From Mucilaginibacter sp. UR6-11 (lineage in GTDB: Bacteria > Bacteroidota > Bacteroidia > Sphingobacteriales > Sphingobacteriaceae), in NCBI RefSeq assembly GCF_020880695.1, contig NZ_JAJIWO010000007.1, positions 62,001 through 126,000 on the forward strand: a stretch of 64,000 nt of DNA. Reading direction: 5' to 3'. Below are positions 27,689 through 36,029 of the stretch, in pieces (the first letter of the stretch is position 1; every line of letters starts with the position of its first letter). Made by a program: the position numbers and the translations under genes. Below the pieces are notes generated by a model. That model ran no database searches, was not told the origin of the DNA, and was given only the letters and a program-made list of their open reading frames with translations.

Positions 27689-27922
27689 GGTTATCCAGGT
27701 TAGTAAAGTTTTGATTTATTACGCGTTTAATGTTTTGATATCGATAACATTTGCAGCGCCCTTTTTATAATTGGTTATACAAATAAAGCATTTGTTTAAG
27801 GTGCAAAGTTTTACGCAATAAGCTATTTATTAAGCAATATTGGCAAGTTGGCCTTTAAACGCAGAATATGATGCACATTTGGCTCAACTTTTTTCATACT
27901 TTAGTATAAAAATATAAACCAG

Positions 27923-28798
27923 GTGAAACTTCAGCTTTTAAAAGTATCCAAAGACCAGATCAGCTCTTTCAGCGCCCGGCAGGATACCATGCCCAATATT
28001 AACAGCCGGTGGCACTACCACCCCGAGATTGAATTGGTATACTTTAAAAAAGGCAAAGGCACCCAGTTTGTAGGCGACAGCATCAGTCCGTTTTTACCGG
28101 GCGATGTGGTGCTGGTTGGCGCTAATTTGCCGCATTACTGGCAGTTTGATACCAGCAGCGACAACAACCCGGACGGGCCCGAGGCCGATGTTAGCGTGAT
28201 CCACTTTAACCAGCTTTTTTTGGGGGATACTTTTTTAAAGCTCCCCGAAAATAAGGTACTGGTTAACGTTTTCGAAAAATCAAAGCGCGGCATCTCGCTG
28301 TCCAAATCATCCGGGCGAAAAATAGGCCCGCTGATAGAGAAAATCGTTTCGGCCGAGGGCCCGCGCAAAATAATTTCCTTACTTGAAGTATTGCTGGCTA
28401 TCGGCGAATGCAAAGAAAGTAACCTGATGGCGTCCCTGGGTTTCCGGAATGATTTCCAGGAGGAAGAAAAGGACCGCATCAATGCCATCTACAATTACTC
28501 CATCAGCAACTTTAAAAAAAATATCAGCCTGAAAGAGATCTCGACCGTTGCAAACATCAGCCCCAACTCTTTTTGCAAGTTCTTTAAATCGCGCAGCAAA
28601 AAAACATATTCAGAGTTTGTGCGCGAGATCCGCATTGGCCATGCCTGCAAACTGCTTATTGATAACAAGCTGGCCATCAAAGAAATTTGTTATGAAAGCG
28701 GTTTTAACAATTTTTCAAGCTTTCATAAATACTTTAAAATGATCAAAGGCAAAACACCAATGGGTTATCAAAAGAGTTTTGTAAAGGATAGTTTTTAG
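27923..28798 (+). CDS. AraC-family regulator with cupin domain
   Basis: A 291-residue regulator. The start is a GTG. Residues about 15-100 form a cupin-like sensor (INSRWHYHPEIELVYFKKGKGTQFVGD, GDVVLVGANLPHYW), and residues about 190-291 a double helix-turn-helix (ISLKEISTVANISPNSFCKFFKS; AIKEICYESGFNNFSSFHKYFKMIKGKTPMGY). It is divergent from the GH29 fucosidase gene with 234 bp between, the usual arrangement for a local activator responding to a sugar. Ligand unknown. Confidence 0.9.
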   Translation: MKLQLLKVSKDQISSFSARQDTMPNINSRWHYHPEIELVYFKKGKGTQFVGDSISPFLPGDVVLVGANLPHYWQFDTSSDNNPDGPEADVSVIHFNQLFLGDTFLKLPENKVLVNVFEKSKRGISLSKSSGRKIGPLIEKIVSAEGPRKIISLLEVLLAIGECKESNLMASLGFRNDFQEEEKDRINAIYNYSISNFKKNISLKEISTVANISPNSFCKFFKSRSKKTYSEFVREIRIGHACKLLIDNKLAIKEICYESGFNNFSSFHKYFKMIKGKTPMGYQKSFVKDSF

Positions 28799-28805
28799 GA
28801 AGCCC

Positions 28806-29561
28806 TTATAAACCATTATTTAACGCGATTTTAACCAGTTCCCTGTTTTGCCTGGAGATAGGCACTTTTTCCAAATTCTTTAGCAGTATTGTCCCGCCAT
28901 CTTCGGCCAGGTAACTTTTAACGCTATCTATATTTACCAGGTGCGATTGATGGGTACGGATAAAATTATGTGGCTTTAGCAGATCGGCAAACTCTTTTAA
29001 GGTTTTGCAAACTAAAAATTGCTCGTTGTTTTGCAGGTAAAACGTGGTGTAGTTATTTGCAGCCTCGCAGCGTACAATGTCTGTAACCTTAACATACATG
29101 ATTTCCTTCAAAGTCGGCAGCGCTATTTTAGGCGGCTCTTTACTACCTGCCTTAATATACTGAAGCAAATTTTCCATATTTAAATTTTGCTTTTTGGCAT
29201 TGATCTTCTCCCTTGCTTTTACTAGCGCGGTTTTAAATTCGTCGATATCTACCGGCTTCAGCAAATAATCAAGCGCCGAAAACTTAATGGCCCTGATGCC
29301 ATACTTATCATAGGCGGTAATAAATATCACCTCGAAGTTTATTTTGGGCAATGCGGCTAACAAATCAAAGCCCGATTTACCGGGCATCTGGATATCGAGG
29401 AAAACCAGATCGGGCTTATGCTGCTCAATCAGCAGCAAGCCATCATCGGCATTTCGCGCGGTAGCAATCACATCAACATCGGTACAATATTGCTGTATAA
29501 TAGTCTGTAGGTTTTCCAGGTTATTTGCCTCATCATCAATAATTATAGTCCTGATGCTCAT
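28806..29561 (-). CDS. LytTR response regulator
   Basis: A 251-residue response regulator of the LytR/AlgR type. The receiver domain (1-120) has the acidic pair D9-D10, the phosphoacceptor D56 in DLVFLDIQMPGKSG and the Lys in LDYLLKPVD. The LytTR DNA-binding domain (about 150-251) includes EIMYVKVTDIVRCEAANNYTTF and FIRTHQSHLVNIDSVKSY. It starts directly after the sensor kinase stop at 29562, so the two are translated as a pair. Confidence 0.93.
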   Translation of the reverse strand: MSIRTIIIDDEANNLENLQTIIQQYCTDVDVIATARNADDGLLLIEQHKPDLVFLDIQMPGKSGFDLLAALPKINFEVIFITAYDKYGIRAIKFSALDYLLKPVDIDEFKTALVKAREKINAKKQNLNMENLLQYIKAGSKEPPKIALPTLKEIMYVKVTDIVRCEAANNYTTFYLQNNEQFLVCKTLKEFADLLKPHNFIRTHQSHLVNIDSVKSYLAEDGGTILLKNLEKVPISRQNRELVKIALNNGL

Positions 29562-31364
29562 TTAGATCCAGTTTAATAAACGGATGGTTACCGTGGTGCC
29601 CTGCGGTGTCGCGTTGATATCCAAAGTTACAGATTGATCTTTATAGATCTGGTTAAGCAGCGTAACCCGCTCTTCGGTTAATTTTATGCCGTAGCCGTCG
29701 GCATCCGCATTTTTCACAAACCCGGCACCATTGTCCGTTATGGTTAATACCAGGTTATTACCATCAGCCATTATAGAAATTTCAATTTTACCGGCGTCAT
29801 TTAATCCTGATATGCCATGTTTAACAGCGTTCTCTGCAAAAGGCTGCAGCAGCATGGCAGGTATCTCGATATTGGCCTGGTTTAATTGCCCGTCAACCGT
29901 AATATTATACTGAAAGTTAAACCGCAGCTGTTCCATTTGCAGGTAGTTGTTTAACACCTTAAGTTCATCTTCCAGGCTTAGTACATCGTCATTACTGCTG
30001 TCCAGCACCTGCCGGGTTAAACCGGCGAATTTTGACAGGTAATAATTGGCCCCTGCAATGTTATTTTTATTGATGAGATTTTGAATAGATGTTAACGCGT
30101 TAAACATAAAATGCGGGTTAAGCTGCGCCCGTATTGATCGTAATTTTAAACCAACCACCTGTTTCTCCTGCGCTACGCGCCGTATTTTTGCCCGGCTTTG
30201 GCGGCGATATAATAAAAACAAAAAAGCAACCCCGCAAAGGGTTGCAACTGTGTAAGGTATTAGTTGTTTAATGGAGACCTTTTTTTGCGTTAAAGGTGGT
30301 GGTTTAACCTCGAAAGGTATATGCAAACATTGCTCATCTTTTCCGCTTAAGGTAGACTGAATCAATATTTCATATCTTCCCGGTTGTTTAAAATATTTAC
30401 TGTCAATATCAAAATGATCGTCCAAAATATAATACCCTATTTGCTGATCATCTACCATATCCAGGTTATGAACAATACGTACTATATAGGGCAGTGTTTC
30501 ATGACGCTTAAAATCAAGCCGAATACTTCCTATACTGTCAGCCGGAAACTTAAAGTCCGTTGGGATTATACCGTTTTCAGTAAATTTAGTGGCATACCCT
30601 CTGTTAGCTTTTGTATTGCTCAAATTAAAAACCGCTTCACCGGCGATTTTTACATTACTCCTATTGTAAGCCGTTCCGTCAATCACCCGCTCTGTTGCCA
30701 TACTTATTGTTATTTGGGTAACCACCGGTTTAAAACTTGTGCGCCAGTCAAAAAGCACTCCGTCACGGATGCTATAATCCTTAATGTTTTGTACTTCAAC
30801 CAATAGCTGTTTCCCCGGCGATTTATATTTGCCGATAAACCCATATTGCTGTAAAGCACCATATTTCATCTGCAACGGTATTTTTGACCAGGGTACAATT
30901 TCTACACTATCATTTTCAATTACACGATATCGATAATCGCCCACATTGTCTTTATTCACGCCCATAGCAACTACCTCGGCAGCCGACGAATTTGAGATAA
31001 CATAGCTGGCATAAGATTTTGAAAGAGACTTTACCGGTACAGACGCGGGATTACTGATTGATGCATCTAGTTTAACCCCAAGCATTATAGGGCTATTGAA
31101 GGCTAAATTTATATTAGCGCCCATATTATGAATTATGGTTTCATTTTTCTCTTTGACGTAATCCTGTTTATTTTTAGACGCTTCATATAAAACCATATAT
31201 AAACTGCTATCTGCCACCGAATAGGATACCGGGCTTCTGATCAAACTTTTTCTGTCTGTGCTCTCCATATTAAATAGAAAGTACCCCCCTTGCGCAAAAC
31301 TTATTTTTGAACACCCATATCCACAGATGAACCAAATGAGCATTAGTATTTTTTTACTTTTCAT
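29562..31364 (-). CDS. LytS-like sensor histidine kinase
   Basis: A 600-residue sensor. The signal peptide (about 1-25) is followed by a 340-residue periplasmic beta-rich region that I cannot assign to a named domain; it has two repeated-looking sandwiches. A single membrane helix at about 366-386 leads to a His_kinase (PF06580) domain with the phosphorylated H418 in LNPHFMFNALTSIQNLI, followed by a HATPase domain (PFAENAVKHG, ITDNGAGF). It pairs with the LytTR regulator at 28806-29561. The signal is unknown. Confidence 0.9.
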   Translation of the reverse strand: MKSKKILMLIWFICGYGCSKISFAQGGYFLFNMESTDRKSLIRSPVSYSVADSSLYMVLYEASKNKQDYVKEKNETIIHNMGANINLAFNSPIMLGVKLDASISNPASVPVKSLSKSYASYVISNSSAAEVVAMGVNKDNVGDYRYRVIENDSVEIVPWSKIPLQMKYGALQQYGFIGKYKSPGKQLLVEVQNIKDYSIRDGVLFDWRTSFKPVVTQITISMATERVIDGTAYNRSNVKIAGEAVFNLSNTKANRGYATKFTENGIIPTDFKFPADSIGSIRLDFKRHETLPYIVRIVHNLDMVDDQQIGYYILDDHFDIDSKYFKQPGRYEILIQSTLSGKDEQCLHIPFEVKPPPLTQKKVSIKQLIPYTVATLCGVAFLFLLYRRQSRAKIRRVAQEKQVVGLKLRSIRAQLNPHFMFNALTSIQNLINKNNIAGANYYLSKFAGLTRQVLDSSNDDVLSLEDELKVLNNYLQMEQLRFNFQYNITVDGQLNQANIEIPAMLLQPFAENAVKHGISGLNDAGKIEISIMADGNNLVLTITDNGAGFVKNADADGYGIKLTEERVTLLNQIYKDQSVTLDINATPQGTTVTIRLLNWI

Positions 31365-31523
31365 GAGTGTTTAAGTTTAATGTTTTTTAATTACATCACA
31401 AAAATGTGCTTATGGGCCACCGTAGGCAACCGGCGTTGAGGATATGGTATTGACGGGTTAGAATTTGGCAGCGGTTATGCAGGGCGGCGACAGCCGGCTA
31501 ATAAAAATTTAAAATTCAAACAA

Positions 31524-31572
31524 CCCTCTTTCCCGCTTGCGGAGAGAGGGCCGACAAGCGTAGCGATGTCGG
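31524..31572. terminator. Paired hairpins downstream of crtI
   Basis: CCCTCTTT (31524-31531) pairs with AGAGAGGG (31543-31550), and CCGACA (31551-31556) pairs with TGTCGG (31567-31572). The latter unit, with AAGCGTAGCGA in its loop, looks like a repeat family. It sits just beyond the crtI stop on the plus strand and may act as terminator for either neighbour. Confidence 0.4.
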
Positions 31573-31578
31573 GGTGAG

Positions 31579-33066
31579 TCAACCGCGCGCGTTCAAATAA
31601 GCCATCGCTTCCGCTGCCGCCACCTGCCCGGATATGATAGCCGGCGGCACACCCGGCCCGGGCACGGTTAGCTGCCCGGTGTACAGCAAATTTTCTACCT
31701 GCCGGTTACGCATGGCCGGTTTAAAAAAGGCCGTTTGTTTAAGCGTATTTGCCAAACCATAAGCATTGCCTTTAAACGAATGGTAATCGGCCTTAAAATC
31801 ATTGATCGCGTAGCTTCTTTTAACCACAATATTTTGGCGGATACTTTGGCCGGTGACATGCTCAAACCGCGACAGCATCAGTTCAAAATACTGGCCGCGA
31901 ATGGCCTCCGTATCCTCAAGCCCGGGGGCAACTGGCATCAGGAAGAACAGGTTCTCGCTCCCCTTTGGCGCCACGCTTTCATCTGTTTTTGAGGGGCAGC
32001 AAACATAAAACAGTGGTTTGTCCGGCCATTTGGGGCTGGTATAAATATCCTTGGCATGCTGTTCAAAATCCGCATCAAAAAACAGGTTATGGTGCTGTAC
32101 GGCGTCTATTTTTTTATTGATACCAATATAAAACAAAAGGCTTGAGGGCGACATTACACGGCTGTCCCAATATTTGGGACTGTAATTGCGATAAGGCGCG
32201 GCTAACAGGTGTTGGTCCACGTAATGATAGTCGGCGCCTGCAATTGCCATGTCAGCCCGGAAGTCGCCATTGGTGGTTTGCAGGTTGCTGACGCGCCGGC
32301 CGGTTACGTTAATTTTAGTTACCCCGGTATCTAATTTAATTTCAACGCCCAGGCTTTCGGCCAGGCTTACCATCGCCTTTACAATTTCGTTCATGCCGCC
32401 CATGGGGTACCAGGTGCCTAAAACCAGGTCGGCATAGTTCATCATGCTGTACATGGCGGGCGTATTTTGTGGTGTCGCGCCCAAAAACAACACCGGGAAT
32501 TCCAGTAACTGCCGCAGCTTCGGGTTCTTAAAATGCCGGTACACATGCCTGCGCATACTGCCCAGCAGCTGCATGCTCAGGCTTTTTTTTATCAGGTTAA
32601 GATCAATAAACTCGGTTATGGAATGCGACGGGCGGAAAACATATTCGCCCATGCCTACCCTGTATTTATATCCGGCCTGCTTTAAAAATTTATCCAGCTG
32701 TTTGCTGCTGCCCGGCTCAATACCGTCAAAGAGTTTATCCAGCCCGGTACGGCTGGCCGGCACGTCTATAAGGTCGTCTTTGCCGTAGTAAACCCGGTAG
32801 CCCGGATCTAACCTTTTCAGTTCATAAAAATCCGACGGCTTTTTACCAAACCGACCGAAGAAATCCTCAAAAACATCGGGCATCCAATACCAGCTTGGGC
32901 CCATATCAAACGTAAAACCGTCCTGCTGCCAAACCCCTGCCCTGCCGCCGGCCTGCTGGTTTTTTTCGAGGATGGTAACCTTATGCCCCGCTTTAGCCAG
33001 CACGCAGGCCGCCGACAGCCCGGCAAAGCCGCTGCCGATTACGATGATATGTTTTTGGGCACCCAT
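31579..33066 (-). CDS. crtI: Phytoene desaturase
   Basis: A 495-residue CrtI-type FAD-dependent desaturase. It starts with a dinucleotide-binding fold, IVIGSGFAGLSAACVLAKAG, then the acidic LEK and the AGGRAGVW segment of carotenoid oxidoreductases; the C-terminal region has NLLYTGQLTVPGPGVPPAIISG, the CrtI signature. It converts phytoene to lycopene or neurosporene through dehydrogenation. It is divergent from crtB with an 84-bp gap, so the two carotenoid genes share a control region. Confidence 0.93.
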   Translation of the reverse strand: MGAQKHIIVIGSGFAGLSAACVLAKAGHKVTILEKNQQAGGRAGVWQQDGFTFDMGPSWYWMPDVFEDFFGRFGKKPSDFYELKRLDPGYRVYYGKDDLIDVPASRTGLDKLFDGIEPGSSKQLDKFLKQAGYKYRVGMGEYVFRPSHSITEFIDLNLIKKSLSMQLLGSMRRHVYRHFKNPKLRQLLEFPVLFLGATPQNTPAMYSMMNYADLVLGTWYPMGGMNEIVKAMVSLAESLGVEIKLDTGVTKINVTGRRVSNLQTTNGDFRADMAIAGADYHYVDQHLLAAPYRNYSPKYWDSRVMSPSSLLFYIGINKKIDAVQHHNLFFDADFEQHAKDIYTSPKWPDKPLFYVCCPSKTDESVAPKGSENLFFLMPVAPGLEDTEAIRGQYFELMLSRFEHVTGQSIRQNIVVKRSYAINDFKADYHSFKGNAYGLANTLKQTAFFKPAMRNRQVENLLYTGQLTVPGPGVPPAIISGQVAAAEAMAYLNARG

Positions 33067-33099
33067 AAAAATTCAACCGGCCTAAAGTAAGCAAATTGT

Positions 33100-33129
33100 T
33101 TTGCGGGCCGCCTTAAATATGTACTTTTG
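33100..33129 (+). promoter_or_regulatory. Bacteroidota-type promoter for crtB
   Basis: A TTTG at 33100-33103 is followed, after 18 bp, by TACTTTTG at 33122-33129, matching -33 and -7 consensus. Transcription would begin around 33135-33140, about 15 bases before the ATG at 33151. Confidence 0.6.
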
Positions 33130-33150
33130 AAGCCAAGCGTACACGTGAAA

Positions 33151-33972
33151 ATGGATCTTTATGATGAAACCTGCTTTGAATGCTGCAAGCTGATAACCAA
33201 TAAATACAGCACATCATTCAGTAAAGGTATTAAGGCATTTAATAAACAGTTTAGGTACCCCATTTATGCTATTTATGGTTTTGTGCGCTACGCGGATGAA
33301 ATTGTAGATACCTTTCATAACCATGACAAGGCACAACTTATCAGCGATTTTAAGCAGGACACCTTTAAAGCCATCGACCAAAAAATTAGCCTTAACCCGG
33401 TACTGCATGCTTTCCAGCTAATTGTTAACCAATATCAAATAGACCATAACCTGATCAGTGATTTTTTACGGTCGATGGAGATGGACCTGGACCATAAGGT
33501 TTATAATGAAACGGATTACCAGACCTATATTCACGGCTCGGCCGGTGTGATCGGGCTGATGTGCCTGCAGGTTTTTTGCGAAGGCGACAGGCAACAATAT
33601 GAACAGTTAAAGCCAATGGCGCTAAGCCTGGGGTTGGGTTTCCAGAAGATCAATTTTTTGCGGGACATTAAATCAGACTATGAAGACCGCGGCCGCACCT
33701 ATTTCCCCGGCATCGATTTTAAAAATTTCACGCAACAAGATAAACAAACCATAGAGGCAGACATTCAACAGGATTTTGATAAGGGACTTGAAGGAATACA
33801 ACGTTTACCCAAGGGTGTAAAATTGGGCGTCTATATTGCTTACCGGTATTATTTACAGCTATTTAAAAAGATAGTAGCGATGCCGGTGGATGACCTTGTG
33901 GCCAGGCGGGTAAGCGTAAACAACGCGCATAAAGCGTGGCTGTATTTAACGGCGCTGATTGGATTTAGCTAA
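33151..33972 (+). CDS. crtB: Phytoene synthase
   Basis: A 273-residue squalene/phytoene synthase. The first aspartate-rich motif is YADEIVDTF and the second is DIKSDYEDRGRTYFP; TNKYSTSFSKGI at the N-terminus is also typical. It joins two geranylgeranyl diphosphates into phytoene. The ATG at 33151 is preferred over an upstream TTG at 33127, because that TTG lies within the promoter -7 element. It is divergent from crtI; cyclase and hydroxylase genes are not in the window. Confidence 0.92.
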   Translation: MDLYDETCFECCKLITNKYSTSFSKGIKAFNKQFRYPIYAIYGFVRYADEIVDTFHNHDKAQLISDFKQDTFKAIDQKISLNPVLHAFQLIVNQYQIDHNLISDFLRSMEMDLDHKVYNETDYQTYIHGSAGVIGLMCLQVFCEGDRQQYEQLKPMALSLGLGFQKINFLRDIKSDYEDRGRTYFPGIDFKNFTQQDKQTIEADIQQDFDKGLEGIQRLPKGVKLGVYIAYRYYLQLFKKIVAMPVDDLVARRVSVNNAHKAWLYLTALIGFS

Positions 33973-33980
33973 GTTAAGGT

Positions 33981-34089
33981 GTTCCGGAGTGTTCCGCTTC
34001 GTTCCGGGGTGTTCCGCTCTGTTCCGGAGTGTTCCGCTCCGTTCCGGGGTGTTCCGCTCCGTTCCGGGTGTTCCGCTCTGTTCCGCTCA
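33981..34089 (+). repeat. 20-bp tandem repeat, about 5 copies
   Basis: Units begin at 33981, 34001, 34021, 34041 and 34061; the first four are 20 bp, the fifth lacks one base, and a half unit follows at 34080-34089. Consensus GTTCCGGRGTGTTCCGCTYY. Each unit is itself two 10-bp halves starting GTTCC. It lies between the crtB stop and the cytochrome b5-like gene. Confidence 0.9.
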
Positions 34090-34135
34090 CGCAAAGTGGA
34101 ACACCCCCTGATAACCAACTTAATTTCGTAAAAAG

Positions 34136-34143
34136 TATATTTG
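34136..34143 (+). promoter_or_regulatory. -7 element very close to the cytochrome b5-like start
   Basis: TATATTTG matches TAnnTTTG exactly and ends only five bases before the ATG at 34149, implying a leaderless or near-leaderless message. No -33 element is clear. Confidence 0.4.
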
Positions 34144-34148
34144 CCAAC

Positions 34149-34385
34149 ATGACTGACCTGCCCGTATATACCAAATCACAACTGGCCCTGCGCAACGGGC
34201 AGGACAAGCCCGAGGTATGGATAGCCTACAAAGGGCTGATCTATGATGTTACCCGCAGCCGCCTCTGGCGCAACGGCAAACACTATGAGCACTGGGCCGG
34301 CCAGGACCTTAGCCACGAGCTTGGCGACGCACCGCATGATGAATGGGTGTTTAATAATTTTGATGCCATAGGCAGATTGGGGTAA
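34149..34385 (+). CDS. Cytochrome b5-like heme/steroid-binding protein
   Basis: A 78-residue protein that is one cytochrome b5-like domain (PF00173): LPVYTKSQLALRNGQDK, then VWIAYKGLIYDVTRSRLWRNGKHYEHWAGQDLSHEL. The WIAYKG-x-IYDVT core is diagnostic. The His of KHYEHWAG can serve as one axial ligand; the second usual His position is less clear, so heme binding is not certain. The ATG at 34149 is the right start, since upstream in-frame codons read the tandem repeat. Single gene. Confidence 0.82.
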   Translation: MTDLPVYTKSQLALRNGQDKPEVWIAYKGLIYDVTRSRLWRNGKHYEHWAGQDLSHELGDAPHDEWVFNNFDAIGRLG

Positions 34386-34519
34386 TTTAGCTTACACCTG
34401 CAGCCATAAGTTTACCCCCGGGCAACCAAATTCTCTTTTGTGCTCGCACCCAACGTTTCCGGTCGCCGGGACGATGATGCTATAAACAGGATTTTTCAAA
34501 CAAATTAAAAAACAACATC

Positions 34520-35308
34520 ATGAAAAACTTAGCTTATGTATCATTCGCCCTTTTTATGCTGATAGCATTGATAGAAGGGTGCCAAAAAACACAGGGAGTA
34601 AAACCGGGCGAAATTGTCGCCAGCAAAACAACCGTAAAATATAACGAACCCGATACCCTGGTTTTACTGGGTGCTGATAACGACTCGGTGAAATGGGGCG
34701 TTACTCCATCAGGCTTTAGCCAGATCCATGCCGTGGGTAACAAAGCGGTTATTCAATTTTTAAAGGCGGGTACCTATACCGTAAGCGCGGCAAGCAATGA
34801 CGGCGCGCCGGCTACCAGGGCAATTACGGTATTAGATGTTAACTATAATCCACCGGTAACTGATAACCCTGCGCCACCGGCCGACCCTGCATTTACACAT
34901 ATCCCGGTTACGGGTGATATTGTGATTACGCCAACCTATTTTAAAATGCCACACGGCGATTCAACCTATTTTGTGCTGACAGCTCAAACCAGTAACCCTT
35001 ACCCGTGCGGCAATAGCAGCTTAAACACCAATCAATCTCAAACCAACAACAATTACATCTTAAATATTCCGGATATTATACAGCCCAATGCCGGGCAATG
35101 CGCGCTGCCTAATACACCGTTAAAACGGATCGTCGCTTTTTACCCACTGGTGGCTTCGCCAATAACGCTGGGTACAACCTACCCGCTAACCATCAAAGTT
35201 GGTAGTACAACCTATACCGGAGTTATAACCTTTAATTCGACTTATATGGATATCGTCTGGAACTATACTTCGGGGGTAACCATGTCGGCCACCCATATCA
35301 CACTTTAA
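34520..35308 (+). CDS. Lipoprotein of unknown function
   Basis: A 262-residue lipoprotein: signal peptide with lipobox LIEG-C21. The first half (KPGEIVASKTTVKYNEPDTLVL, then VKWGVTPSGF and GTYTVSAASNDG) looks like a PKD/Ig-type sandwich, separated by a proline-rich linker (VTDNPAPPADP) from a second beta-rich domain of about 140 residues. I do not recognise the second domain. It is monocistronic, with a hairpin after the stop. Confidence 0.78.
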   Translation: MKNLAYVSFALFMLIALIEGCQKTQGVKPGEIVASKTTVKYNEPDTLVLLGADNDSVKWGVTPSGFSQIHAVGNKAVIQFLKAGTYTVSAASNDGAPATRAITVLDVNYNPPVTDNPAPPADPAFTHIPVTGDIVITPTYFKMPHGDSTYFVLTAQTSNPYPCGNSSLNTNQSQTNNNYILNIPDIIQPNAGQCALPNTPLKRIVAFYPLVASPITLGTTYPLTIKVGSTTYTGVITFNSTYMDIVWNYTSGVTMSATHITL

Positions 35309-35318
35309 AACTGATAAT

Positions 35319-35359
35319 TACAGGAGATTGGTTACTAAATCAATTGCCGATCTCCTGTA
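35319..35359 (+). terminator. Hairpin terminator
   Basis: Arms 35319-35331 and 35347-35359 (ACAGGAGAT and ATCTCCTGT core) pair with one G-T, followed by a T/A-rich run, between the lipoprotein gene and the ECF sigma gene. Confidence 0.65.
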
Positions 35360-35444
35360 TATTTAAAAATATTTTTCGGACCCAACGTTTACTAAACTTT
35401 CTGCGAAGAGTTATTAATCAAGGCACTTCAGGAATGAATTTTGA

Positions 35445-36029
35445 ATGAATCTATCTAAAAGCCAAACAGAAAAACTGGTAAAAGGCTGTATCAATAATAC
35501 CCGGACGGTGCAAGAGGCTTTGTACAAGCTGTTTTATGCCGATATGCTACGGGTATGCTGTAGCTATTTGCCCGATAAAGAGCTTGCTAAAGAAGCCTTA
35601 AATACCGGCTTTTTAAAGGTATTTAAATCCATTGAAAATTTTGATATTGAGAAAGGCGAATTAGGGGGATGGATAAGAAAGATCATGATATTTACCACCA
35701 TTGACCTTTGCCGGAAGGAATTGAAATTTAGTTCGCTAACCCTGGATGAGCAGGACCAGGATGATTTTTTTATCTCGCCATCTGTCCTGGAGAAATTGTA
35801 TTTCGAAGATATTTTATCCCATGTCAGGCTGCTGCCCTATGCCACACAAACCGTCTTCGGCCTGTATGTGCTTGACGGATATACCCATAAAGAAATAGCC
35901 GGACAATTAAATATAAGCGAAGGCACATCGCGCTGGCATTTGGCAGAAGCCCGGCGAAAATTAAGAGCCCAATTTGAACCACCGGCAAAAAAAGATCAGG
36001 CAACAGAAAGGAGTGACAAAGCAAAATGA
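35445..36029 (+). CDS. ECF sigma factor
   Basis: A 194-residue RNA polymerase sigma factor of the extracytoplasmic-function class. Region 2 is visible around residues 25-90 (ALYKLFYADMLRVCCSYLPDKELAKEALNTGFLKVFKSIENFD), and region 4 around 125-180 (LPYATQTVFGLYVLDGYTHKEIAGQLNISEGTSRWHLAEARRKLR). It is translationally coupled to the next gene by an ATGA overlap at 36026-36029, so the next product is the likely anti-sigma partner. Confidence 0.9.
   Translation: MNLSKSQTEKLVKGCINNTRTVQEALYKLFYADMLRVCCSYLPDKELAKEALNTGFLKVFKSIENFDIEKGELGGWIRKIMIFTTIDLCRKELKFSSLTLDEQDQDDFFISPSVLEKLYFEDILSHVRLLPYATQTVFGLYVLDGYTHKEIAGQLNISEGTSRWHLAEARRKLRAQFEPPAKKDQATERSDKAK

Noticed and set aside
33127..33150. TTG start for crtB
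   Set aside because: It lies in the -7 element of the promoter, and the ATG at 33151 gives the normal N-terminus of the family.
33981..34089. CRISPR array
   Set aside because: The repeat is contiguous without spacers, and no cas genes are in the window.
33974..34207. A minus-strand frame across the tandem repeat
   Set aside because: It only translates the 20-bp repeat and gives a low-complexity product.
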